Shown: piece after piece, positions 10,093 through 18,961 of the stretch | How the letters are laid out: each line of letters begins with the position of its first letter | How positions within the stretch are numbered: the first letter of the stretch is position 1 | Assembly: GCA_947167395.1 (NCBI GenBank) | Contig: CAMVHW010000003.1 | Coordinates: 1-37,272, forward strand | DNA: 37,272 bases | Reading direction: 5' to 3' | Origin: an uncultured Bacteroidales bacterium | GTDB lineage: Bacteria > Bacteroidota > Bacteroidia > Bacteroidales > Paludibacteraceae | The notes under the pieces: model-generated | Told to the model about the DNA's origin: nothing | The model's database searches: none | Seen by the model: the letters and a program-made list of their open reading frames with translations, nothing else | Translations under genes and position numbers: made by a program

Positions 10093-11087
10093 AGTGACGA
10101 AAGAGTAGGGGAGTGAGTTATCTTAACGGAGTCGAACAACTCTCCGGAATCGATAAGATAAGTGTTTATACGAAGTGTGTCTTGACTAATGGAGACCACT
10201 TCGTATAATTGTTTGTCTGTACAAGAACTCTCCCAATTATGGTTGTCTTTTATTCGTTTGAATTTGCGTGTACTCACAGTGCCGATAAAAGGCATACGCC
10301 GTGCATAAGTATGGTCGTGACCGGAAAAAACGACATCAGCCTTGCGTAATAAGCGAGCAAAGGTAAGGTAGATGCCTAAATTGAATCTTCCTTTTGCGGA
10401 CGCATATACAGGGTGGTGCATCATAACCACCGTAAAGCGTCCATCGGCTGTGTTAAGAGCATTGCGCACCCAAAAATTGACGCGAGTGTAATCGGACAAG
10501 CGTTGCAGTCCGTTAGTGTCAATAGCAATAAAACGAAGAGCGGGAAAGTCAATAAAGAAGGTTGAACCCTTGAAACGTTCCGGTCCATTGAGAGGCTGCG
10601 GAAACAAGTCGTGCCATAGTTGCGGCAAACGACGTACAATACCTTTATGGTATTCGTGATTACCCGGAGTAACAACAAGCGGTAATTGAGCAAAAGGAGT
10701 ACCCTCTAATTCGCTAATGAGTTGTTGAGCATAGTAGAAGTAGCCACGGTCGATAAAATCGCCTAATTGGGCATAAAAATCTATGTTAGGATGCCTTTGA
10801 GCCATAGCCTCCCATTGCATACTATCCACTTGATTGTGTACATCGCCCAATAATATGAATACCAAACTATCAGGATCTTTTACATCTTGCCACTGACAGT
10901 CTTTATAGACGAAACCCGGTACTGAATCTTGAGCAAAAGTGTAGAATTGATAAGCAATAGTGTCACCTTCCCATTGCGGTTCTTGCGGGTTACCAAACCA
11001 TACTTTCCAACGAACGGCACATAAAATAGTGCCGCCCATTAGAAGTATAAGAACGATAATAAGTAAGGTAATGTTCTTTTTGCTCAT
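10089..11087 (-). CDS. Membrane-anchored metallophosphoesterase
   Basis: LLGDVHNQVD, QLGDFIDRGYF, TPGNHEYHKG, MMHHPVY, FSGHDHTYAR; N-terminal TM segment. Confidence 0.93.
   Translation of the reverse strand: MSKKNITLLIIVLILLMGGTILCAVRWKVWFGNPQEPQWEGDTIAYQFYTFAQDSVPGFVYKDCQWQDVKDPDSLVFILLGDVHNQVDSMQWEAMAQRHPNIDFYAQLGDFIDRGYFYYAQQLISELEGTPFAQLPLVVTPGNHEYHKGIVRRLPQLWHDLFPQPLNGPERFKGSTFFIDFPALRFIAIDTNGLQRLSDYTRVNFWVRNALNTADGRFTVVMMHHPVYASAKGRFNLGIYLTFARLLRKADVVFSGHDHTYARRMPFIGTVSTRKFKRIKDNHNWESSCTDKQLYEVVSISQDTLRINTYLIDSGELFDSVKITHSPTLSSL
10166..10208 (+). terminator. Candidate terminator/hairpin for the M6 protease transcript, embedded in the metallophosphoesterase CDS
   Basis: TTATACGAAGTG-t-GTCT ... 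AGAC-CACTTCGTATAA: 12 + 4 bp stem with a single-nt bulge; followed on plus by TTGTTTGT (weak U-tract). Confidence 0.45.
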
Positions 11088-11112
11088 AAGAAAAGGTCAG
11101 TCTATTGCTTGT

Positions 11113-11529
11113 TTAGAACGGCAGGTCTTCTGTTTCGTCCTGCTGTGCAATAGCGTCAAATGTAGCATTATTAGGCGTTGATTGCCCCATTGGCGTTGTG
11201 GCGGCAGTAGGTGTTGTTGTGGCTGTGGCGGTAGTAGTGGCAGGTTGAGCAGCATTGACTACTCCTTGCTGTACACGCCAAGCACGAATAGAGGTGTACC
11301 AACGACCGTTATACTCACGGCTCTCAATGTCGAATGACACAGTTACCACATCGTCCACATTGCAAGGGTTGTTCTTTATGCGGTCTTCGCCAAACACCTC
11401 AAAACATACTTTACGAGGGTATTGTTCTTGTGTTTCTAACACATACGACTGCGATTTCCACGGATTGCCTGCCTTGCTGGTTCCTTCTTGCAGCGGCAGA
11501 ACTTGAATGATTTTACCTACTATGTCCAT
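11113..11529 (-). CDS. DUF3127 protein, OB-fold/SSB-like
   Basis: MDIVGKIIQVLPLQEGTSKAGNPWKSQSYVLET...KVCFEVFGEDRI matches the DUF3127 pattern; Thr/Ala-rich linker and acidic C-tip DETEDLPF. Confidence 0.85.
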   Translation of the reverse strand: MDIVGKIIQVLPLQEGTSKAGNPWKSQSYVLETQEQYPRKVCFEVFGEDRIKNNPCNVDDVVTVSFDIESREYNGRWYTSIRAWRVQQGVVNAAQPATTTATATTTPTAATTPMGQSTPNNATFDAIAQQDETEDLPF

Positions 11530-11545
11530 ATTCCTTTTTCCTTTA

Positions 11546-12793
11546 TTATTTACATATTGCAGCCACGCCGGGCAGTTCCTTACCTTCTATTGCTTCCAAC
11601 AAAGCACCGCCACCTGTGGATATATAACTTACTTGGTCAGCCAAGTGTAGTTTGTTGATACAAGCCACGCTGTCGCCGCCGCCGATAAGGCTGTATGCTC
11701 CGTTGCTTGTGGCTTTGGCTATTGAGTGTGCTATGGCTTCCGAACCCTTGGCGAACTTATCCATCTCAAACACACCGGCAGGACCATTCCACAGAATAGT
11801 CTTGGCATTCTCAATAGCCTCTGCAAACAGTTCGCGACTGGCAGGACCTATGTCCATGCCCATCCAACCATCAGGTATTGCCGACGAAGGACATATCTGT
11901 GTGTCTGCATCTTCTGCAAAACGATTAGCAGCCACCGTATCTTTCGCCAAGAGGAGATTAACGCCTTTTTCTTTGGCTTGAGCCAAGATGTCAAGTGCTA
12001 ATTGCAGTTGCTCGTCCTCACAAAGTGAATCACCTATCTTACCGCCTTGCGCTTTCATAAAAGTATAGGTCATACCACCGCATATAACAAGGTTATCAAC
12101 CTTATTGAGCAGATTGGTGATGATACCAATTTTTGTGCTAACCTTGGAGCCACCCATAATAGCAGTGAAGGGACGGCGGATGTTATTAAGCACGTTCTCA
12201 ACGGCTTGCACCTCTTTCTCCATAAGGTAGCCGAGCATCTTGTTGTCTTTGTCGAAGTAGTCGGCAATGACGGCTGTGGAAGCGTGTTTGCGGTGGGCTG
12301 TGCCAAAAGCGTCATTAACATAACAGTCGGCATAACTTGCCAGTGTCTTGGCAAACTCTTTCTGTGAGGCTTTCATTGCTTTCTTTGCCTCTTCGTATGC
12401 GGGGTCGGCTTTGTCTATGCCTACGGGTTTGCCTTCCTCTTCAGGGTAGAAACGAAGGTTCTCCAAGAGCAAAACTTCGCCGGATTTAAGTGCTGCGGCT
12501 TCTGCTGCGGCTTTGGCACAATCGGCTGCAAACTGTACGGGAACACCAAGGGCTTCACTAACGGCAGGCACAATCTGACGAAGACTGAGTTTTCCATTCA
12601 CTTTGCCTTTGGGCTTACCCATATGGGACATTATGATAAGCGCACCGCCGTCATTAAGTATCTTCTTAAGAGTAGGTACGGCACCGCGAATACGAGTGTC
12701 GTCTGTTATACGACCATTATCATCCAAAGGAACATTAAAGTCCACACGAACGATGGCTTTCTTGCCACCAAATGCATATTCATTGATTGTCAT
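11546..12793 (-). CDS. pgk: Phosphoglycerate kinase
   Basis: [82 protein letters not shown]. Confidence 0.98.
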   Translation of the reverse strand: MTINEYAFGGKKAIVRVDFNVPLDDNGRITDDTRIRGAVPTLKKILNDGGALIIMSHMGKPKGKVNGKLSLRQIVPAVSEALGVPVQFAADCAKAAAEAAALKSGEVLLLENLRFYPEEEGKPVGIDKADPAYEEAKKAMKASQKEFAKTLASYADCYVNDAFGTAHRKHASTAVIADYFDKDNKMLGYLMEKEVQAVENVLNNIRRPFTAIMGGSKVSTKIGIITNLLNKVDNLVICGGMTYTFMKAQGGKIGDSLCEDEQLQLALDILAQAKEKGVNLLLAKDTVAANRFAEDADTQICPSSAIPDGWMGMDIGPASRELFAEAIENAKTILWNGPAGVFEMDKFAKGSEAIAHSIAKATSNGAYSLIGGGDSVACINKLHLADQVSYISTGGGALLEAIEGKELPGVAAICK

Positions 12794-12824
12794 AATCTGT
12801 AATTGTATTTATTTATTATCGCCG

Positions 12825-12853
12825 CAAATGTAGGGCTTTTTTCTTTTTTACAA
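12825..12853 (-). promoter_or_regulatory. Probable pgk promoter
   Basis: Minus strand TTG (12853-12851) - 18 nt - TACATTTG (12832-12825). Confidence 0.5.
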
Positions 12854-12872
12854 AAATAATAAAAAGATTGTG

Positions 12873-14141
12873 TTATGTATTAGTTGGTTGCATAATGAAC
12901 AATTTGTCGCCACGATGGATAGTTGTTTGTGTCTTAATGGAAAAGAACTGACCCTTGGTGATAACTTGTTCTGTATTACCTTGTGCGTTATGCATGTCGT
13001 GAGCAACTGTTTCGTAGGCGCCGGTGGTCTCACCTGTAATCAACAACTCGTCCCCTTCTTTTATGCTATCCACTGCCTCTATATAAAACTCTGCAACGCT
13101 GATTTGTTTGAAAAAATTGGTGCAACGACCGACAAAAACTTTTTTCCTTGTGGCTTGTGAGCCATAGCGATGAGTCCATTCGCCGAGGCGTTGCCCTTGG
13201 TAGTAGCCATCCCAAAAACCACGGTTGAACACGCGACTTAAACGTTCGTTCCAATCAGCAATACGCTCATTGATAGACTCATTGGCGTATTCGCCATTCT
13301 GCCAAGCCTTCACTGCCTCTTTATAACACCCCACAACAGTGGACACATACTCTGCTCCTCTTGCTCTGCCTTCAATCTTCAGCACACGTACACCGGCATC
13401 CAGCATCTTATTGAGGAAATGAATTGTTTTGAGGTCTTTAGGAGACATAATATACTGATTATCCACCTCTAACTCTATGTCCGACTCCTTGTCTTTCACT
13501 ATATATCCGCGTCTGCATATTTGCATACAAGCACCACGGTTGGCACTATAGCCTAAATTATTAAGGCTCAGATAGCATTTGCCGCTGACCGCCATACACA
13601 ATGCTCCGTGGCAGAACATCTCAATACGTATAGGCTCACCCTTGCGTCCGCATATATGTTGCGTCTGTATGTCGTTATAGATTGAAGCCACCTGCTGCAT
13701 ATTCAGTTCGCGGGCCAATACAACCACATCCGCAAACTGCGCATAGAAGCGTAGGGCTTCCGTGTTGGCAATGTTTAGTTGGGTGGACAGATGTACTTCC
13801 ACACCTTGTTCGTTGGCGTATTGCATTACGGCTATGTCGCTCGCTATGATGGCATCCACACCCGCTTGCTTGGCATTATCCACAATAGTGTGAACAAGTT
13901 GAATATCTTGAGGGTACATAACCGTATTGAGAGTCAGATATGTCTTCACGCCTGTCTCCTTACAGCGTGCCACAATGGTGTGTAAGTTTTCCGTGGTGAA
14001 ATTAGCAGACGAGTGAGCACGCATATTCAAGTGCTCTATACCGAAATATATACTATCAGCACCGGCATTAAGAGCGGCAGACAGACTCTCCCAACTCCCC
14101 ACGGGAGCCATAATCTCAATATGTGGACGTTCCTCGTTCAT
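12873..14141 (-). CDS. Peptidase U32 family protein
   Basis: APVGSWESLSAALNAGADSIYFG, VHLSTQLNIAN, ELNMQQVASI, EMFCHGALCMAVSGKCYLS, NRGACMQICRRGY. ORF extends to 14225, but MNEERPHIEIMAPVG at 14141 is the better start. Confidence 0.93.
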   Translation of the reverse strand: MNEERPHIEIMAPVGSWESLSAALNAGADSIYFGIEHLNMRAHSSANFTTENLHTIVARCKETGVKTYLTLNTVMYPQDIQLVHTIVDNAKQAGVDAIIASDIAVMQYANEQGVEVHLSTQLNIANTEALRFYAQFADVVVLARELNMQQVASIYNDIQTQHICGRKGEPIRIEMFCHGALCMAVSGKCYLSLNNLGYSANRGACMQICRRGYIVKDKESDIELEVDNQYIMSPKDLKTIHFLNKMLDAGVRVLKIEGRARGAEYVSTVVGCYKEAVKAWQNGEYANESINERIADWNERLSRVFNRGFWDGYYQGQRLGEWTHRYGSQATRKKVFVGRCTNFFKQISVAEFYIEAVDSIKEGDELLITGETTGAYETVAHDMHNAQGNTEQVITKGQFFSIKTQTTIHRGDKLFIMQPTNT

Positions 14142-14146
14142 AGGTA

Positions 14147-15148
14147 TTATTTGCTTATCAGCAGTTCGGCTATCTGTACGGCATTGAGTGCGGCTCCTTT
14201 GCGTATCTGGTCGCCTACACACCAAAAAGTAAGTCCGTTATGTTGTGTTATGTCTTGCCTTATACGACCTACATATACCTCGTCTTTGCCGCTTAAAAAC
14301 AAAGGCATAGGATAGATATTGTTTTTAGGTTCGTCCATAACTATACAGCCTGACATTGCCGCTATGGATTGTTTGACCTCTTCTATGTTTAGAAACGATT
14401 CTGTTTCCACCCACACTGCTTCCGAATGACAACGAAGAGTAGGTACGCGGACGCAAGTGGCACTCACATTCATTCCGGAGTGGAAAATCTTGCGTGTTTC
14501 ATAGTGCATCTTCATTTCCTCTTTGGTGTAGTCATTATCTTGGAAAACGTCTATATGTGGAATGACATTATAGGCTAATTGGTGAGCAAAACGATTAACC
14601 GCAACAGGCTCATTATTCTGTAATTGAGCATATTGGTTTTGCAATTCTTGCATTGCCTGTGCGCCCGCTCCGCTGGCTGCTTGGTAGGTGGCTACATGTA
14701 CACGCTTAACAGGGCTGACGCGGTGAATGGCAAACAAAGGCAATGCCATTACTATTGTGCTGCAATTAGGATTGGCAATTATATTACGTGGATGCGAGAA
14801 AGCATCCTTACCGTTCACTTCGGGAACAACCAAGGGAATATCCTCGTCCATACGAAAAGCACTGGAATTGTCAATCATTACAGCCCCGAATTTGGTTATA
14901 TCGTCTGCGTATTCGCGGCTGACACTTGCTCCTGCTGAGGTAAAGACTATGTCTGTGTCCTTAAAGGTGTTGCCATGAGTAAGTTCCTCTACCATAACAC
15001 TTTGTTCGCCAAACACATATTGCTGTCCGGCACTGCGTTTGGAGCCGAATAGACGCAATGTGTTTATAGGGAAGTGCCTTTCTTGCAGAACTTTCAGCAG
15101 TTCCTGACCTACTGCACCTGATGCACCGACAATAGCAACATTATACAT
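14147..15148 (-). CDS. asd: Aspartate-semialdehyde dehydrogenase
   Basis: [21 protein letters not shown]; active-site [45 protein letters not shown]. Start set at 15148 rather than 15187. Confidence 0.96.
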   Translation of the reverse strand: MYNVAIVGASGAVGQELLKVLQERHFPINTLRLFGSKRSAGQQYVFGEQSVMVEELTHGNTFKDTDIVFTSAGASVSREYADDITKFGAVMIDNSSAFRMDEDIPLVVPEVNGKDAFSHPRNIIANPNCSTIVMALPLFAIHRVSPVKRVHVATYQAASGAGAQAMQELQNQYAQLQNNEPVAVNRFAHQLAYNVIPHIDVFQDNDYTKEEMKMHYETRKIFHSGMNVSATCVRVPTLRCHSEAVWVETESFLNIEEVKQSIAAMSGCIVMDEPKNNIYPMPLFLSGKDEVYVGRIRQDITQHNGLTFWCVGDQIRKGAALNAVQIAELLISK

Positions 15149-16394
15149 ATTTGAGCAAAATAGAAGCGTTATGTCCGCCAAACCCAAAAGTATTGCTTAA
15201 CGCATAACGGAGATGGCGTTTTTGGGCTTTATTGAAAGTGAAATTCAGACGATAATCTATCTTGTCGTCCTCATCGTCTGCTTGATGGTTGATAGTGGGT
15301 GGCACGATGCCGTTTTTGAGTGAAAGAGCGCATATAAGAGCCTCTACGGCACCCGCTGCACCCATCATATGACCGGTCATCGATTTGGTGGAAGATATGT
15401 TGAGCCGATAAGCGTCATCTTTCCATAGACGCTGTATAGCAGTTACTTCGGCTATATCCCCCAAGGGAGTGGAGGTGCCGTGAGCATTGATATAATCCAC
15501 TTCGTTCGTACTGATACCGGCATCGTCAATGGCTAATTGCATTACTTTTGCCACTCCGTTGCCTTCCGGATTGGGGGCAGTGATATGGTAGGCATCAGCA
15601 TTCATACCCGCACCAACTAACTCTGCATATATCTTCGCACCGCGCTTAACGGCGTGTTCCCACTCTTCTAATATAAGACAAGCCGAACCTTCGCTAAGAA
15701 CGAAGCCGTCACGCGACTTAGAGAACGGACGAGAGGCTGTTTGCGGACTGTCGTTACGGGTGGAATTGGCGTACATAGAGTTGAAACCGCTTATGCCGGA
15801 GAAGGTAACATCTGCATCGCTGCCGCCTGTTACTATGGCATTAGCCTTACCAAGACGTATATAATTGAAGGCATCAGCAATAGCGTGAGCCGACGACGCA
15901 CAGGCTGATACGGTGGTATAACTGATACCTTTCAAACCAAAGCGAAGAGAGATGTTGGCACCACCCATATTGGCAATCGAGCGAGGTATATAGAACGGGC
16001 TGAATCGCGGTACACAATTATTCATTCCGAACGTGGAGAGTTCTTTCTCTATGGTCATCATTCCTCCCATTCCGCTGCCCCATATAACGCCTATCTTATC
16101 TCTGTCTTCTTGTGTCAAGTCAAGACAACTGTCTGTCAGGGCTTCTTGTACGGCAAGAATACCTAACTGTGTGTATCGGTCTATTTTGTTTAGTTCTTTT
16201 CTGTCAAAGTATTGCGCAGGATCATAACCTTTCACTTCTCCTGCAAAATGAGTTTTACATAGCGACGAATCAAAGAGAGTAATGGTGTCTATACCGCTCC
16301 TCCCTTCAATCAGTGCTTCCCAAGTGGTTTCGACGGAGTTACCAAGAGGTGTCATCGCACCCAAACCTGTTATAGCAACTCGTTTAAGTTCCAT
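15141..16394 (-). CDS. fabF: 3-oxoacyl-ACP synthase II
   Basis: [22 protein letters not shown], active-site [53 protein letters not shown]. Confidence 0.97.
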   Translation of the reverse strand: MELKRVAITGLGAMTPLGNSVETTWEALIEGRSGIDTITLFDSSLCKTHFAGEVKGYDPAQYFDRKELNKIDRYTQLGILAVQEALTDSCLDLTQEDRDKIGVIWGSGMGGMMTIEKELSTFGMNNCVPRFSPFYIPRSIANMGGANISLRFGLKGISYTTVSACASSAHAIADAFNYIRLGKANAIVTGGSDADVTFSGISGFNSMYANSTRNDSPQTASRPFSKSRDGFVLSEGSACLILEEWEHAVKRGAKIYAELVGAGMNADAYHITAPNPEGNGVAKVMQLAIDDAGISTNEVDYINAHGTSTPLGDIAEVTAIQRLWKDDAYRLNISSTKSMTGHMMGAAGAVEALICALSLKNGIVPPTINHQADDEDDKIDYRLNFTFNKAQKRHLRYALSNTFGFGGHNASILLKYV

Positions 16395-16427
16395 ATATTA
16401 TCAAGTGTAAAGATGTAAAATTTAGTT

Positions 16428-16466
16428 AAAACGAGCCGACAGCATATCATTTATACTGCCGACTCG
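16428..16466 (-). terminator. Hairpin between acpP and fabF: terminator or partial attenuator
   Basis: Minus RNA 5'-CGAGUCGGCAG...CUGUCGGCUCG-UUUUAACUAAAUUUU: 11-bp stem including two G-U pairs, 13-nt loop, U-tract. Confidence 0.65.
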
Positions 16467-16492
16467 TACAGTTTATCTTGTTATTGGCAAGA

Positions 16493-16729
16493 TTAAGCAA
16501 CAGCCTGTTCTACAAAGCGTACTGCATCACCAACGGTGGAAATCTTTTGAGTCTCCTCTTCGGGGATAGTGATGTTAAACTCTTTTTCAAACTCCATAAT
16601 CAAATCCACTGTATCAAGTGAATCCGCATTCAAATCGGTTGAAAAATTAGCATCCATAGTTACTTGATTTTCATCTACGCCCAATTTATCAACGATGATG
16701 GCTTTTACTTTTGATTCAATTTCTGACAT
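16493..16729 (-). CDS. acpP: Acyl carrier protein
   Basis: [23 protein letters not shown]...[31 protein letters not shown] phosphopantetheine site. Confidence 0.98.
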   Translation of the reverse strand: MSEIESKVKAIIVDKLGVDENQVTMDANFSTDLNADSLDTVDLIMEFEKEFNITIPEEETQKISTVGDAVRFVEQAVA

Positions 16730-16794
16730 AATAGTTTATTGTTTAGTTTTACTTCTTAAATATCTTTCCTCTGCACTTTCCCCAAAAACGGTCG

Positions 16795-16825
16795 CAAAAG
16801 TAGAGTGAAAAATATCTTTATGCAA
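16795..16825 (-). promoter_or_regulatory. acpP promoter
   Basis: Minus strand TTG (16825-16823) - 20 nt - TACTTTTG (16802-16795). Confidence 0.6.
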
Positions 16826-16875
16826 GTTTTTGGACTTTTATAGGGCTTTTTTATTGTATAATTATTTTGTTCAAA

Positions 16876-18678
16876 TCAAAAAAGACTGTTAATCTGTTCG
16901 TTACTGAACAATATAGAAACAGGTTTTCCGTTTGGCGTGCGATTGTATTCACCTTGTGAGTTCAGTTGAGTCAGGATAGTGGTCATCTCGTTCTGTGTGA
17001 GCGACTTACCGTATGGAATAGCCGAACTGTCAGCCATTGACCACGCTATGCGTCGCTCTCTCTCGTCCTGAGCTATATTGCCTATTTCTCTTACGCTGTC
17101 AAGTATTTGTTGTAACGCCGACAAGGGACTCTGATTACCTAAAATAGCAGGAACACCGCTTATATTGTAACTCCCTCTTGTCAAACGATTTAACTCAAAC
17201 CCTAATGAATGCAAATAGTCAGTTATGCTATCTACTATGTATTCGTCTGCCACTCCAACGTCCCATATCTCCGGGAAAAGCAATTGTTGTACTTCGCCGT
17301 TATGGTCTTTTAGCCGTTTAAGACATTGTTCATATAGTACCAGTGCGTGAGCACGATGTTGATCTATAAGCAGCAACCCGTTGGCTTGGGGAAGAACAAT
17401 ATAGCGATTATTCAACTGATAGGGGTGAACAGAATCTGATTCCGTTTCAAAAAGAGCGGTTGAAGGTGTATTATCACTATTATGTATAACGTTATATTCA
17501 TTCTTTGTCTGCGGAATATCATATAGTGATTTCCAATGCGAATCAACACTCGGTTGGGGGGGATGGAAGGGATTGTATGTCTTATCGTGTTGGAGAAAAG
17601 CAGGTGTGGAAAAAGATTTGTTTTGTCCTTGCAGCGGCATTTCTATTTTTCCTGTCGTATCAAAATCGAGCGAAGGAATGATATTATATTTGCCTAATGC
17701 CTCTCTGACAGTGGAAAGAAGAATAGGAAAAATCAACTGTTCATCGGCAAATTTCACCTCCGTCTTGGTAGGGTGTATATTTACGTCTATCGATTCGGGC
17801 GGTAGGGTGAAATAGATGAAATATGAAGGTGTGGTGTCGTTGTGCAGCAGTCCTTGATAAGCAGTCATTATTGCTTTATGAAAATACGGGTGTTTCATAA
17901 AGCGACGATTAACGAAGAAGAACTGCTGCGGATTACGGCTCGCATTTTCAGGCTTGCCGATAAATCCGTGTATGTTAACCAACTCGGTGTCGATATGAAT
18001 ATCTATGAGTTGGCTTGAATACAGATGACGTTGCGAGTGACCGAAATAGGCTTCTATACGTTGTTTGTCAGAACCTGCTTTGAGGTCATAAACAACTTCG
18101 TCTTGGCTTATCAGAGTAAAACGAACCTGCGGATTAACCAACACAATACGGGCAAACTCCGTATATATATTGCGCATTTCGGTTTGGTCTGTTTTTAAGA
18201 ATCTGCGGCGTGCCGGAACATTGAAAAACAAGTTCTTGACACGCATATTGGTTCCCTTGGCGCACTGAACAGGTTCTTGGCGAATTACATCCGACCCGCT
18301 TATTTCCAATAGTGTGCCTAATTCATCTTCCTCACGACGTGTCTGTACTTCCACCGTTGCCACAGCGCATATACTGGCTAATGCTTCACCGCGAAAGCCC
18401 ATAGTGTGCAATTGAAACAAGTCGGCTGCGTTGCTGATTTTAGAAGTGGCATGACGCTCAAATGCCATACGCGCATCTGTTGTACTCATTCCGGTGCCGT
18501 CGTCTATAACCTGCAAAAGGGTACGACCGGCATCGCGCAATATGATTTGGATATGGCTTGCACCTGCGTCCAACGAGTTTTCCACCAACTCTTTCAAGCA
18601 ACTGGCGGGACGCTGAATAACCTCACCGGCTGCAATCTGATTGGCAACACTATCAGGAAGGAGATGTACTATATCCAT
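16876..18678 (-). CDS. mutL: DNA mismatch repair protein MutL
   Basis: LLPDSVANQIAAGEVIQRPASCLKELVENSLDAGA, DDGTGMS, FERHATSKI, TMGFRGEALASI, VNRRFMKHP, C-terminal DQHRAHALVLYEQ. Confidence 0.97.
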   Translation of the reverse strand: MDIVHLLPDSVANQIAAGEVIQRPASCLKELVENSLDAGASHIQIILRDAGRTLLQVIDDGTGMSTTDARMAFERHATSKISNAADLFQLHTMGFRGEALASICAVATVEVQTRREEDELGTLLEISGSDVIRQEPVQCAKGTNMRVKNLFFNVPARRRFLKTDQTEMRNIYTEFARIVLVNPQVRFTLISQDEVVYDLKAGSDKQRIEAYFGHSQRHLYSSQLIDIHIDTELVNIHGFIGKPENASRNPQQFFFVNRRFMKHPYFHKAIMTAYQGLLHNDTTPSYFIYFTLPPESIDVNIHPTKTEVKFADEQLIFPILLSTVREALGKYNIIPSLDFDTTGKIEMPLQGQNKSFSTPAFLQHDKTYNPFHPPQPSVDSHWKSLYDIPQTKNEYNVIHNSDNTPSTALFETESDSVHPYQLNNRYIVLPQANGLLLIDQHRAHALVLYEQCLKRLKDHNGEVQQLLFPEIWDVGVADEYIVDSITDYLHSLGFELNRLTRGSYNISGVPAILGNQSPLSALQQILDSVREIGNIAQDERERRIAWSMADSSAIPYGKSLTQNEMTTILTQLNSQGEYNRTPNGKPVSILFSNEQINSLF

Positions 18679-18727
18679 AAGAAGGAAAACAATGAGTTAC
18701 TTGATACTGAATAATGATGGCAATCAG

Positions 18728-18961
18728 TTATTGCAGAAACCAATAGACGAGTGCCGCTATTAGGAATAAGGCTATCCAAAAGCCCATTTTGGACTTCTGT
18801 TTGGCAATACGTTCAGCCTTATTGCGCTCGTATTCTTCACGCAATGAATGACTATGGAGGCGCGCAAGTTTCTCCTTGCGCGCCTCTTTTTGTTCGTCAT
18901 AGTAAATGGGGCGATAATCCCATTCACGAGGTTTATTTACTTTTGGAAATAATACTGACAT
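18728..18961 (-). CDS. Small basic protein with a C-terminal TM helix (hypothetical)
   Basis: 77 aa: charged N-terminal region then GFWIALFLIAALVYWFLQ; stop/start overlap (TAATG) with the upstream gene. Confidence 0.75.
   Translation of the reverse strand: MSVLFPKVNKPREWDYRPIYYDEQKEARKEKLARLHSHSLREEYERNKAERIAKQKSKMGFWIALFLIAALVYWFLQ

Noticed and set aside
12070-12354. Antisense ORF (94 aa) within pgk, and similar overlapping ORFs such as 1962-2210, 5422-5823, 12047-12367, 26768-27172
   Set aside because: Fully antisense to strongly supported genes, no recognisable domains, compositions typical of shadow ORFs.
12833-12872. Possible terminator after the U32 gene (CTTTTTT...AAAAAG)
   Set aside because: Only a short A/T stem; indistinguishable from AT-rich intergenic background.
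14142-14225. U32 ORF N-terminal extension [28 protein letters not shown]
   Set aside because: Overlaps the asd coding sequence out of frame; family N-terminus begins at 14141.
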